Assembly (NCBI GenBank): GCA_900550735.1 | Contig: URTD01000036.1 | Location: 1 to 12,864, forward strand | Length of the DNA: 12,864 nt | Direction of reading: 5' to 3' | Source: an uncultured Collinsella sp. | GTDB lineage: Bacteria > Actinomycetota > Coriobacteriia > Coriobacteriales > Coriobacteriaceae | Shown: positions 1 to 6,212 of the stretch, piece after piece | Layout of the letters: each line of letters opens with the position of its first letter | Numbering within the stretch: position 1 is the stretch's first letter | Program-made: the position numbers and the translations under genes | The notes under the pieces: generated by a model | Told to the model about the DNA's origin: nothing | Seen by the model: the letters and a program-made list of their open reading frames with translations, nothing else | The model's database searches: none

Positions 1-2
1 CC

Positions 3-527
3 AAGGCCATCGGCTCGGGCATTATCACCACGGCCATTAAGGGCGAGCTCATCGAGCAGGACGAGGCCGCAGCCATGTTTGACTCGATGCGCACCCTCAA
101 CGAGGCACCGATTCGTCTGGCCGAGGGACTTGAGCTTCACGGCTGCACCGACATTACGGGCTTTGGTCTGATCGGGCACGCGTGCGAGATGGCCGAGGGC
201 TCGGGCGTGCAGGTTGAGCTTGCATCGGGGGCGGTGCCGCTCTTTGACCAGGTGCTCGACATGGCGCGTCTGGGCATTATCCCCGCGGGCTCCTACCGCA
301 ACCAGGACTTCTTTGGCCCGCGCGTGGCGGCCGACGAGGACCTGGAGCCGGGCATGCTGGATGCGCTGTACGATCCGCAGACCTCGGGCGGTTTGCTTAT
401 TGCGGCGCCCGCGGCGGATGTGGATGAGCTTGCGCGTCGTCTGCATGCCGAGGGGCGCGTTGCCGCCGTCGTCGGTCGCGTTTGCGAGGCGGAGCCGGGC
501 GGTCCTGCCGTCCGCGTTGTCCGCTAG
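3..527 (+). CDS. selD: Selenide, water dikinase (selenophosphate synthase), 3' part only
   Basis: SelD makes monoselenophosphate from selenide and ATP, the selenium donor for Sec-tRNA synthesis; it is cytosolic. The reading frame is open from base 3 with no start, so the N-terminal part, including the catalytic Cys/Sec-Lys region, lies upstream of the window. What is present is the C-terminal half of an AIRS-like fold: GSGIITTAIK near the start, then GCTDITGFGLIGH, and LYDPQTSGGLLIA close to the end, all typical SelD motifs. It stops with TAG at 525-527. yedF follows after 60 bp on the same strand, and two more selenium or sulfur genes follow closely, so this is probably one transcription unit. 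Whether this SelD is itself a selenoprotein cannot be seen here. Identification is by recognised motifs and context and is quite secure. Confidence 0.93.
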   Translation, partial: KAIGSGIITTAIKGELIEQDEAAAMFDSMRTLNEAPIRLAEGLELHGCTDITGFGLIGHACEMAEGSGVQVELASGAVPLFDQVLDMARLGIIPAGSYRNQDFFGPRVAADEDLEPGMLDALYDPQTSGGLLIAAPAADVDELARRLHAEGRVAAVVGRVCEAEPGGPAVRVVR

Positions 528-550
528 CCCGCACGTTTATGTAACTGTTT

Positions 551-574
551 ACCGTTCTCTAGAACGGTTCTTTC
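551..574 (+). other. Small hairpin between selD and yedF
   Basis: ACCGTTC (551-557) pairs with GAACGGT (562-568) around a TCTA loop, and is followed by TCTTTC. The 7-bp stem and broken T-run make it at best a weak terminator, attenuator or processing site between selD and yedF. The yedF ribosome binding site (AAAGGAAAAG) begins a few bases later, so the hairpin could also tune yedF translation. Confidence 0.35.
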
Positions 575-587
575 GAAAGGAAAAGCT

Positions 588-1214
588 ATGTCTACCAAAA
601 TTGAAGTCAATGCCATGGGCGATGCCTGCCCGCTGCCCGTCGTCAAGACACTTAAGGCACTCAAACAGCTTGATGGCGAGGGTGCCGTGGTGACCTCGGT
701 CGACAACGAGACCGCCGTCAAGAACATCTCCAAGATGGCGCAGGAGAAGGGCTGCACGGCCTCGGTCGAGAAGGTTTCTGACGCCGAGTGGCACGTGACC
801 GCGGCGACCTCTGGCGCCGTTGCCGTGGCCGATCCTGAGCAGGATGGCGCTGCCTTCTGCGACGCCAGCGCCGGCAAGGGCAAGCTCGTCATTTCCGTCT
901 ACACCGACTGCATGGGCCGTGGCGATGACGAGCTGGGCCACAAGCTCATGAAGGCGTTTATCTTTGCCGTGACGCAGCAGGAGGAGCTGCCCGCGACCAT
1001 GCTGTTCTACAACGGCGGTGCCAAGCTCACCGTCGAGGGCTCACCGGTGCTCGACGACCTGAAGGGGCTGGCTGAGCAGGGTGTCGAGATTCTCACCTGC
1101 GGTACCTGCCTCGACCACTATGGCATTAAAGACCAACTTGCAGTGGGCGAGGTCACCAACATGTACGTGATCGTGGAGAAGATGGAGCAGGCCGTGCGCG
1201 TCGTGCGCCCGTAG
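588..1214 (+). CDS. yedF: YedF, selenium metabolism protein (TusA-like plus DsrE-like domains)
   Basis: This 208-residue protein has the two-part build of the selenium-associated YedF family. Residues 1-70 form a TusA/SirA-like domain with the CPLPVV motif, whose Cys14 is the usual sulfur or selenium carrier. Residues from about 97 to the end resemble a DsrE/DsrF-like domain with CGTCLDHYG (Cys171 and Cys174). In other genomes this longer YedF occurs next to selD and is thought to carry or deliver selenium, but the reaction is not firmly established. The start is ATG 588, preceded by AAAGGAAAAG at good spacing. It lies 60 bp after selD and 19 bp before the DUF3343 gene, on the same strand. 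The neighbourhood supports a role in moving selenium from a desulfurase to SelD; that exact relay is inference. Confidence 0.88.
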   Translation: MSTKIEVNAMGDACPLPVVKTLKALKQLDGEGAVVTSVDNETAVKNISKMAQEKGCTASVEKVSDAEWHVTAATSGAVAVADPEQDGAAFCDASAGKGKLVISVYTDCMGRGDDELGHKLMKAFIFAVTQQEELPATMLFYNGGAKLTVEGSPVLDDLKGLAEQGVEILTCGTCLDHYGIKDQLAVGEVTNMYVIVEKMEQAVRVVRP

Positions 1215-1224
1215 CGTATTGGTT

Positions 1225-1228
1225 GGAG
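1225..1228 (+). promoter_or_regulatory. Ribosome binding site fixing the DUF3343 start
   Basis: GGAG ends 5 bases before ATG 1234. It argues against the in-frame TTG at 1219, which has no such site at the right distance. Confidence 0.6.
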
Positions 1229-1233
1229 TTGCC

Positions 1234-1485
1234 ATGAGGGAGAAGCGCCCGGCGCTTGTCATCACGTTCCCCACCACGGCGGCCGCCATGGGTTGCGAGT
1301 CCCTGTGCATTGAGCGCGGCCTTCCCGGGCGAACGATTCCCGTGCCCGGGGAGGTCGCTGCCGGCTGCGGTTTGGCGTGGAAGGCGTCGCCTGCCGATGA
1401 GGAGCTGCTGCGCGCCGAACTCGCCGCGGCGAGTGTTCCTACCGAGGGCTATACCGTGATTGATATGTGGGAGGTCGTGCGATGA
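1234..1485 (+). CDS. DUF3343 family protein, putative Se/S carrier
   Basis: This is a small protein of 83 residues with the layout of DUF3343 proteins, which Pfam describes as putative Se/S carriers. It begins with a beta strand (ALVITFPTTAAAM), has the GRTIPVPGEVAAGCGLAW segment, and ends in a VIDMWEVV strand. Cys45 in the AAGCGLAW segment is the likely carrier residue; Cys21 and Cys25 are further cysteines. ATG 1234 is chosen because GGAG lies just upstream. The stop overlaps the start of the following aminotransferase gene by four bases (ATGA, 1482-1485), indicating translational coupling. That coupling, and selD and yedF upstream, suggest it accepts sulfur or selenium from the desulfurase. 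The function is inferred from family and context, not shown by the sequence. Confidence 0.8.
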   Translation: MREKRPALVITFPTTAAAMGCESLCIERGLPGRTIPVPGEVAAGCGLAWKASPADEELLRAELAAASVPTEGYTVIDMWEVVR

Positions 1486-2621
1486 TCTACCTGGATAACG
1501 CGGCGACGACCATGCACAAGCCGCAGACGGTGATCGATGCCGTGACGCAGGCGATGTGCTCGCTCGGCAATGCCGGGCGTGGCGCCACGTCGGGTGCCCT
1601 CGATGCCGCTCGTACGATTCACGGTTGCCGTGCCAAGCTCGCGCGCCTTTTAGGTTGCCCGAGGGCGGACCATGTGTGCTTTACGCCCAACTCTACGGCG
1701 GCGCTCAACACCGCCATCTGTGGCGTGGTGCGCCCCGGCGACCGCGTGGTCACGACGGTGCTCGAGCACAACTCCGTGCTGCGTCCGCTCAACCGCCTGA
1801 CAGCAGAGCAGGGCGTGACCGTTGAACATGCGGGCTGCGACGCGAGCGGCGTGCTTGACTACGACGAACTCGAGCGGCTGGTCACGCCGGGCACGCGTGC
1901 CGTGGTGGTGACGCACGCCTCCAATGTGACCGGCAATGAGGTCGACATTGCGCGCGTGGCCGCCATGGCCCATGCGGCCGGCGCGCTGGTGATCGTCGAT
2001 GCCTCACAGTCTGCCGGCACGGCGCATATCGATATGCGCGCCATGGGGCTCGACGTCGTGTGCTTTACCGGCCACAAGGGGCTCATGGGACCTCAAGGCA
2101 CCGGCGGCCTGGCCGTGGCGGAGGGAATTGACATGGCACCGTGGGCCATGGGCGGCACCGGCGTGCACAGCTTCGATGCACTGCAGCCGCTTGAGTGGCC
2201 CACTCGCCTCGAGGCGGGCACGCTCAACGGTCACGGTATCGCGGGACTTTCCGCAGGTCTCGACTTTATCGAGGCCCAAGGCGGAGTCGAGGCGATCGCG
2301 GCACACGAGCGAGCACTGGCGGATCGCTTTCTCGCTGGCGTGCGCGAAATCCCGGAGATCAAGCTCTACGGTGCGTTTGACCAGCCCGTGCGCTCGGCGA
2401 TCGTCTCACTCAACGTGGGTGATATCGACTCTGCCGAGATCTCGGATGCGCTCATGCAAGGGTGGGGGATTGCGACGCGCCCCAGTGCCCATTGCGCTCC
2501 GCTCATGCACCGTGCGCTAGGGACCGAGCGTCAGGGTGTCGTTCGCTTCTCGTTTGGGTATTTCAACACGGACGAGGAAGTCGACACCGCGATTGACGCT
2601 TTGCGCGATTTAGCCTGCTAG
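1482..2621 (+). CDS. Class V aminotransferase, SufS/CsdB-like cysteine desulfurase family
   Basis: This 379-residue PLP enzyme begins MIYLDNAATT, the hallmark N-terminus of the NifS/SufS fold. The PLP lysine is Lys199 in CFTGHKGLMGPQGTGG, with His96 (LEHNSVLRP) and Asp173 (IVDASQ) in the expected cofactor positions. Cys338 in RPSAHCAPLM matches the short active-site loop of group II enzymes (SufS/CsdB), which can act on selenocysteine as well as cysteine. It resembles the cysteine desulfurase subgroup of the EF2568 type often found with yedF. ATG 1482 has GGGAGG at 1469-1474 and overlaps the preceding stop. It is the last gene of the cassette and is followed by a terminator. Its likely job is mobilising selenium or sulfur for SelD; substrate preference cannot be read from the sequence, and it could be a general sulfur donor. 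Confidence 0.87.
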   Translation: MIYLDNAATTMHKPQTVIDAVTQAMCSLGNAGRGATSGALDAARTIHGCRAKLARLLGCPRADHVCFTPNSTAALNTAICGVVRPGDRVVTTVLEHNSVLRPLNRLTAEQGVTVEHAGCDASGVLDYDELERLVTPGTRAVVVTHASNVTGNEVDIARVAAMAHAAGALVIVDASQSAGTAHIDMRAMGLDVVCFTGHKGLMGPQGTGGLAVAEGIDMAPWAMGGTGVHSFDALQPLEWPTRLEAGTLNGHGIAGLSAGLDFIEAQGGVEAIAAHERALADRFLAGVREIPEIKLYGAFDQPVRSAIVSLNVGDIDSAEISDALMQGWGIATRPSAHCAPLMHRALGTERQGVVRFSFGYFNTDEEVDTAIDALRDLAC

Positions 2622-2625
2622 AGCG

Positions 2626-2633
2626 TATATACT
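2626..2633 (+). promoter_or_regulatory. Possible -10 element ahead of brnQ
   Basis: TATATACT contains a TATACT hexamer between the aminotransferase stop and the terminator hairpin. The best -35 match, TTGCGC at 2601-2606, is 21 bp from TATACT, which is too wide for a good promoter. A start from here would place the hairpin within the first transcribed bases. This is a weak call, and brnQ could instead depend on read-through. Confidence 0.2.
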
Positions 2634-2635
2634 TG

Positions 2636-2669
2636 CGGGACGGGTCTTATGCCCGTCCCGTTTTTGTTT
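2636..2669 (+). terminator. Intrinsic terminator of the selenium cassette
   Basis: CGGGACGGG (2636-2644) pairs perfectly with CCCGTCCCG (2652-2660) around a 7-base loop, followed directly by TTTTTGTTT. It sits 14 bp after the aminotransferase stop codon and before brnQ, separating the two transcription units. Confidence 0.92.
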
Positions 2670-2688
2670 CGATTCGAAAGGTGCTCTT

Positions 2689-4047
2689 ATGGCCTCATCC
2701 GCCTCGCGTGGTCTACGCTCCGACCATGTCGTTACCGTCGGCATCGCCCTGTTCTCGATGCTCTTTGGCGCCGGCAACCTCATTATTCCGCCACTGCTGG
2801 CGCTGCAGGCAGGTTCTGCCACGCCGGTCGCTATGCTTGGCTTTCTCATCGCCGCCATCGGCCTGCCCGTCATGGGTTTTATCGCCGTGGCGCTTGCCGG
2901 AACGGCGCGCGAGCTTGCCGGCCGCGTGCACCCCAAGTTTGGTGAGTTCTTTGTCGCGGCAGTGTATCTGGCCATCGGCCCGTGCCTGGCTATTCCGCGC
3001 ACGAGCTCCACAGCCTTCGAGATGCTGGTGCCACTGCTGCCCGAGGGCGTCTCGCTCGGCACGGCACGTCTGGTGTTTGCCATCGGGTTCTTCGTCGTCG
3101 CGTTTGCGCTCACGCTGCGTCCGGGCGTCATCACGCGCGTGCTCGGTCGCATTACGGGCCCCGCGCTTATCGCGCTCATCGTGCTGGTCGTGGGTGCTGC
3201 CGTGATCTCGCCGCTGGGACCGGCTGCCGCGCCTCAAGCTCCCTACGATGCAGGCGCCGCCGTGCAAGGCTTTTTGACCGGCTACCAGACCATGGACCTG
3301 CTCGCGTCTCTCGCCTTTGGCATTATCATCGCCGAGACCATCCACGAGCTGGGTGTTACCGATGACAAGCGCGTGGCCTTCGAGATTTCGCGTTCCGGTG
3401 TGATCGCCGGCGTGCTCATGGCCGTCATCTACTGCGGCCTGGCGCTTGCCGGCATGCAGCTCGGCACGGTTATGCCCGATGCTACCAACGGCGCCGCCAT
3501 CCTTGCCCGTTCGGCCTCTATGCACTTTGGTCTTGTCGGCACGGTCGTGGTCTTTGCGATCTTTTTCCTTGCCTGCATGAACGTGTGCATCGGCCTCATC
3601 AGCTGCTGCTCGCGCTACTTCTGCGAGACGTATGTGGTCGAAGGGGGAGCGGAGGCTTCCGAGGAGGCTATGCGCCGTCCCTTTGCGATTCTCGCCTTTG
3701 TGTTCGCGGCGTTTTCGTGCGTGCTCTCCAACGTGGGCCTCGACATGATCCTCATGTTTTCGGTGCCCATGCTCAACGCCTTGTATCCCGTCGCCATCGT
3801 GCTGGTACTGATGGGCCTGGTGCACGGCTTTTGCGACGCTCATCCGCAGGTGTGGGTCTGGGTCGGCGGCGTGGTTGCCGTGCAGAGTGTGATCACCTCG
3901 GTTCGCGACGCGTTCTTTGCGGGCGCGTGGCTGCCGTTCGATGCATTGCCCCTGGCGGATATCGGTGCCGCGTGGGCGCCAGTCGCCGTGGTGGCGTTTG
4001 TGATTGGCCTGGCCCATAGCCAGTTTGTCGCACATTCGAGGAGCTAG
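2689..4047 (+). CDS. brnQ: Branched-chain amino acid transport system II carrier protein
   Basis: This is a 452-residue integral membrane protein of the LIVCS family, which takes up leucine, isoleucine and valine with Na+ or H+. The N-terminal signature FSMLFGAGNLIIPP (about residues 22-35) and GPCLAIPRTSSTAFEM (about 97-112) are diagnostic, and the rest is a run of about twelve hydrophobic segments such as LIALIVLVVGAAVI and TVVVFAIFFLACMNVCIGL. The length fits the family. ATG 2689 follows GAAAGG with normal spacing. It is isolated between the selenium-cassette terminator and the tRNA promoter, so it is probably a single-gene unit. Na+ versus H+ coupling cannot be judged. Nothing is truncated, and codon use matches the GC-rich neighbours. 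Confidence 0.93.
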   Translation: MASSASRGLRSDHVVTVGIALFSMLFGAGNLIIPPLLALQAGSATPVAMLGFLIAAIGLPVMGFIAVALAGTARELAGRVHPKFGEFFVAAVYLAIGPCLAIPRTSSTAFEMLVPLLPEGVSLGTARLVFAIGFFVVAFALTLRPGVITRVLGRITGPALIALIVLVVGAAVISPLGPAAAPQAPYDAGAAVQGFLTGYQTMDLLASLAFGIIIAETIHELGVTDDKRVAFEISRSGVIAGVLMAVIYCGLALAGMQLGTVMPDATNGAAILARSASMHFGLVGTVVVFAIFFLACMNVCIGLISCCSRYFCETYVVEGGAEASEEAMRRPFAILAFVFAAFSCVLSNVGLDMILMFSVPMLNALYPVAIVLVLMGLVHGFCDAHPQVWVWVGGVVAVQSVITSVRDAFFAGAWLPFDALPLADIGAAWAPVAVVAFVIGLAHSQFVAHSRS

Positions 4048-4058
4048 GGTATCGTCGC

Positions 4059-4087
4059 TTGCACAGGCGCGAAGTCTCCCCTATAAT
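4059..4087 (+). promoter_or_regulatory. Sigma-70-type promoter of the tRNA pair
   Basis: TTGCAC at 4059-4064 and TATAAT at 4082-4087 are separated by exactly 17 bp. The -10 is perfect and the -35 matches four of six bases. Transcription would start near 4094, about 45 bases before tRNA-Pro, a normal arrangement for a stable-RNA promoter. Confidence 0.85.
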
Positions 4088-4138
4088 TTCCTTCGCTTTG
4101 GGACACGCAAGGTTTAGACCTTAGCTGCTCAACACCTT

Positions 4139-4215
4139 CGGGACGTGGCGCAGTTTGGTAGCGCGCCTGCTTTGGGAGCAGGATGTCGCAGGTTCAAATC
4201 CTGTCGTCCCGACCA
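4139..4215 (+). tRNA. tRNA-Pro, anticodon UGG
   Basis: A complete 77-base cloverleaf. The acceptor stem CGGGACG (4139-4145) pairs with CGTCCCG (4205-4211), then discriminator A and an encoded CCA (4213-4215). The anticodon stem CCTGC/GCAGG encloses TTTGGGA, with anticodon TGG at 4173-4175. The T loop is TTCAAAT. It is six bases ahead of tRNA-Gly and shares its promoter and terminator. Confidence 0.97.
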
Positions 4216-4221
4216 TATCTT

Positions 4222-4295
4222 GCGGGCGTAGTTCAATGGTAGAACCCCAGCCTTCCAAGCTGATGACGCGGGTTCGATTCCCGTCGCCCGCTCCA
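4222..4295 (+). tRNA. tRNA-Gly, anticodon UCC
   Basis: A 74-base cloverleaf. The acceptor stem GCGGGCG (4222-4228) pairs with CGCCCGC (4285-4291), then T and an encoded CCA. The D stem is GTTC/GAAC, and the anticodon loop CTTCCAA carries TCC at 4254-4256. The anticodon stem CCAGC/GCTGA has a C-A mismatch at its outer pair (4247/4263); E. coli tRNA-Gly(UCC) has T at the first position, which would pair. The mismatch is probably tolerated. A strong terminator follows 11 bases later. Confidence 0.97.
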
Positions 4296-4306
4296 TAAGA
4301 TAGACG

Positions 4307-4343
4307 AATGGCTCTGGTTCCTTTTGGGACCAGAGCCATTTTC
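4307..4343 (+). terminator. Strong intrinsic terminator after tRNA-Gly
   Basis: A 15-bp stem (4307-4321 with 4326-4340, one G-T pair) closes on a TTTT loop and ends in a T-run at 4339-4342. It terminates the tRNA pair. On the reverse strand the stem is also followed by A/T-rich bases, so it may work both ways. Confidence 0.93.
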
Positions 4344-4358
4344 GTAAGTGCACGGGGT

Positions 4359-4370
4359 GACGGGAATCGA
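4359..4370 (-). repeat. Inverted copy of part of the tRNA-Gly T-arm
   Basis: GACGGGAATCGA is the exact reverse complement of 4274-4285 (TCGATTCCCGTC), the T loop and 3' T stem of the tRNA-Gly just upstream. Twelve bases could be chance. The position directly beyond the tRNA terminator, at the edge of an apparently acquired region, makes a leftover of an integration event or tRNA fragment possible. Confidence 0.4.
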
Positions 4371-4390
4371 TGCCGCCCCACATCCCCTCT

Positions 4391-4461
4391 TAAGTTGCGG
4401 TGAAATACGGACTGTTTTTTGGCTTATTTGGCTCATTTAGTCCGTATTTCACCGCAACTAT
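4391..4461. repeat. Long palindromic repeat, copy 1 (upstream of the AbiEi/DUF559-like gene)
   Basis: A 21-bp arm at 4393-4413, containing GCGGTGAAATACGGACT, is perfectly complementary to 4439-4459. The arms enclose a 25-base T-rich loop that holds a short tandem repeat (TTTGGCTTA, TTTGGCTCA). The same arms recur at 5673-5743. It lies 48 bp after the tRNA terminator and about 165 bp before the next gene. The hairpin has no T-run directly after either arm, so it does not look like an ordinary terminator. It may be a dispersed intergenic palindrome, a transposase-recognised end, or an RNA element. Confidence 0.85.
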
Positions 4462-4623
4462 TTGTAAGGTTGGATTTTGATGCCGTTGGGAGGACCGTAA
4501 CGACCGTCTACCGAGAGTGGAAATATTTTCTGAAGCCCTGACCTGCGACGTCAAGCTTTTGGTCAGCTTTTGGCAAGGCCTGCGGACGGAAGCATGCGAT
4601 AGCGTAATGGTATTCTCTCCGCC
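4462..4623. other. Upstream region of the AbiEi/DUF559-like gene, no gene seen
   Basis: No convincing coding region is present. AGCTTTTGG occurs twice (4554-4562 and 4565-4573), 11 bp apart. TATTCT at 4611-4616 could be a -10 element, but it has no good -35 at the right distance. If it is used, the transcript would begin almost at GTG 4624/ATG 4627 and be nearly leaderless. This is speculative. Confidence 0.3.
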
Positions 4624-4644
4624 GTGATGGTTATGGGGTTGGCC

Positions 4645-5646
4645 ATGCTCGATAAAGGCAAACATTTTCCGCAGTCCTATGCAAGGATGCTATTCTCGGC
4701 CGTTGGAATTCATCAAGATGGACAGCTGCTTATAACAATTGATCCTTGGGATGAACGCCGTGCGCGCGAGCTTATGCAGGAAGAGCTCATGCTTCGTCTT
4801 TACAACCATGTATATGCGGATCCGGTCTATTGGAATAATCTTGGGGTTGAAGATCGTATCTTTCAGCTGGCATCCGCTATTGCGGTCGTTGAACCGGATG
4901 CTGTGTTTTGCGGAGCGACAGCAGCGCTGCTCTACGGCATCGGCTCGGCGTATACGCTTCTGGATAAAGTGCAAGTACTGCTGCCACGGTCTACAAGGCG
5001 TGATAAGTATGAGTTCGTTGAATACAAGCGCTGGCGGGCGGGCGAAGTGTGGCGGCTAGGTCTGTTTACACTGACGGATCCGTGTCGAACGGTTGTTGAT
5101 ATCGCTCGAACGAGCGCCTTTCGCTATGCGCTGGGCTATGTCGATGGCTTGGCCCGTGAGTACGATGTCGAACGCGAAGAGCTGCGAGCATATGCCCAGG
5201 CAAATTGCCGAGGGTTGCATGGCATCGCGCGTGCTTTTGACGTTTTTGAGTATATGGACGGCAGGTCAGACAATGGCGGCGAGTCTGAGGCGAGAGCAGC
5301 GATGATTCTCGCTGGGGTTGCCGCGCCCGAGCTTCAAGTTGAGATAACGCGACCGGGAAACGCTGGCTATTATCTAGCAGATTATGGCTGGCAGATGCCA
5401 GACGGCTCATGGACGCTGGCAGAGCTGCATGGGCTAGGCAAGTTTGAAGACGAGGCTCAAAATGATCCAGAGCGGGCGGCGGCAAAAACGTATCGAGCGG
5501 CCCTCATGCGCGACGCGAACCTTCGCTCCATGGGCCACAACGTCATTCATTTCAAACTCTCGGACACCTACGACGTAGAATCGTTCGGTGCCATGATTCG
5601 CGGCTACGGCATTCCGACAACAAAACCCTACGCCGAATCCCGATAG
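4645..5646 (+). CDS. AbiEi-like N-terminal region fused to a DUF559/Vsr-like nuclease-type domain
   Basis: This 333-residue protein resembles actinobacterial proteins that join an AbiEi-type antitoxin-like half to a DUF559 endonuclease-like half. The first half has LYNHVYADPVYW, FCGATAALLYGI and TLTDPCRTVVDIA, the pattern of that group. The second half has GGESEARAAMILAG, YYLADYGW and LAELHG, which line up with a PD-(D/E)XK core (Glu213, Asp246, Glu260), then KTYRAALMRDANLRSMGHNVIHF. Where DUF559 proteins usually have ExDG this has ELHG, with His262 replacing Asp. ATG 4645 has GGGG upstream; GTG 4624 and ATGs 4627 and 4633 are in-frame alternatives. The gene is visibly less GC-rich than its neighbours and is flanked by two copies of a palindrome, so transfer is likely. 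Activity, partner and target are unknown; a defence or toxin-antitoxin role is only inference. Confidence 0.72.
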   Translation: MLDKGKHFPQSYARMLFSAVGIHQDGQLLITIDPWDERRARELMQEELMLRLYNHVYADPVYWNNLGVEDRIFQLASAIAVVEPDAVFCGATAALLYGIGSAYTLLDKVQVLLPRSTRRDKYEFVEYKRWRAGEVWRLGLFTLTDPCRTVVDIARTSAFRYALGYVDGLAREYDVEREELRAYAQANCRGLHGIARAFDVFEYMDGRSDNGGESEARAAMILAGVAAPELQVEITRPGNAGYYLADYGWQMPDGSWTLAELHGLGKFEDEAQNDPERAAAKTYRAALMRDANLRSMGHNVIHFKLSDTYDVESFGAMIRGYGIPTTKPYAESR

Positions 5647-5672
5647 CGAAATCGTTCGCGGTCCACCTTCAA

Positions 5673-5743
5673 TAAGTTGCGGTGAAATGCGGACTGTTGA
5701 GGCCTTTAAAGGCATAAAACAGTCCGTATTTCACCGCAACTTA
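5673..5743. repeat. Long palindromic repeat, copy 2 (downstream of the AbiEi/DUF559-like gene)
   Basis: A 26-bp arm at 5673-5698 pairs with 5718-5743 with only one G-T pair (5689/5727). The right arm shares an exact 21-bp block with copy 1, and the left arm matches copy 1 over 26 bp with one difference. The loop contains its own perfect 12-bp palindrome GCCTTTAAAGGC at 5702-5713. It begins 27 bp after the AbiEi/DUF559-like stop and ends 14 bp before the stop of the convergent PIN gene. It may therefore also help end both transcripts, although no clean T-run follows it. Confidence 0.87.
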
Positions 5744-5756
5744 GGTGGGGATGGGG

Positions 5757-6212
5757 TTAGCTGCGGGGGCGGTGGCGGAGCTTGTCGATGGTGGAGTCGG
5801 TGCTTCGGCTGCGGGCTTCGGCGGCGCGGTCGCGGGCGTCGGCGGCGGTTTGGCGCTTGCGGCGGTAATCGATCATGCCTTGGATGATGGGCTTGCCAAA
5901 GCTCACGACGTCGTCGTTATAGATGGCGGTTCGGGCTGCGAGGAGGCAGTCGGTAAAGTCCATATGGGTCTTGCCAAAGAGCTTGACGGCAAGGGCGACA
6001 ACGGTGGGCTCGTCGACCATGACGTCATCGAGCAGCCTTTTCATGGCCGCAGCAATCTCAACGCGGGGAACCTTATAGACGTCGCGCAGCGTGACCACGA
6101 CGCGCGTGATGATTTTGGGATAGATGACCTTGGCGGCGCGCGGTGACAGGACTTCATCGTCGTCAAGCAGGTAGCGTAGGATGACGGTCTCGTCGATGAT
6201 GGTGCTACTCAT
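5757..6212 (-). CDS. PIN-domain protein, toxin of a RelB/DinJ-linked pair, with altered active site
   Basis: This 151-residue protein resembles VapC/PilT-type PIN toxins, Mg2+-dependent RNases. It has the N-terminal strand TIIDETVILRYLLDD with Asp7, the helix TLRDVYKVPRVEI, and HMDFTDCLLAA with Asp85 and Asp88. Two usual features are changed. The glutamate normally before the second helix aligns with Arg37 (KIITRVVVTL), and the usual TFD near the C-terminal strand is SFG (104-106). The tail from residue 117 is rich in Arg and Lys. ATG 6212 has GAGGAAG upstream and overlaps the antitoxin stop by 8 bases, a typical toxin-antitoxin coupling. It may be a weakened or inactive toxin, or the alignment of the acidic residues may be wrong. 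The PIN assignment is fairly secure from motifs and the antitoxin neighbour. Confidence 0.75.
   Translation of the reverse strand: MSSTIIDETVILRYLLDDDEVLSPRAAKVIYPKIITRVVVTLRDVYKVPRVEIAAAMKRLLDDVMVDEPTVVALAVKLFGKTHMDFTDCLLAARTAIYNDDVVSFGKPIIQGMIDYRRKRQTAADARDRAAEARSRSTDSTIDKLRHRPRS

Noticed and set aside
2713..4035. A 440-codon open frame on the minus strand opposite brnQ
   Set aside because: Its very His/Arg/Asp-rich composition is a shadow of the membrane protein on the plus strand.
4121..4436. Overlapping minus-strand frames across the tRNA genes
   Set aside because: They are antisense to two complete tRNAs and their terminator, a common source of false predicted proteins.
4391..5743. 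CRISPR array
   Set aside because: There are only two repeat copies, each self-palindromic and separated by a gene, with no regularly spaced unique spacers.
5745..6146. A 133-codon plus-strand frame opposite the PIN gene
   Set aside because: It is Gly/Ala/Asp-rich with no known motif. The minus-strand frame has PIN motifs, a ribosome binding site and a coupled antitoxin.
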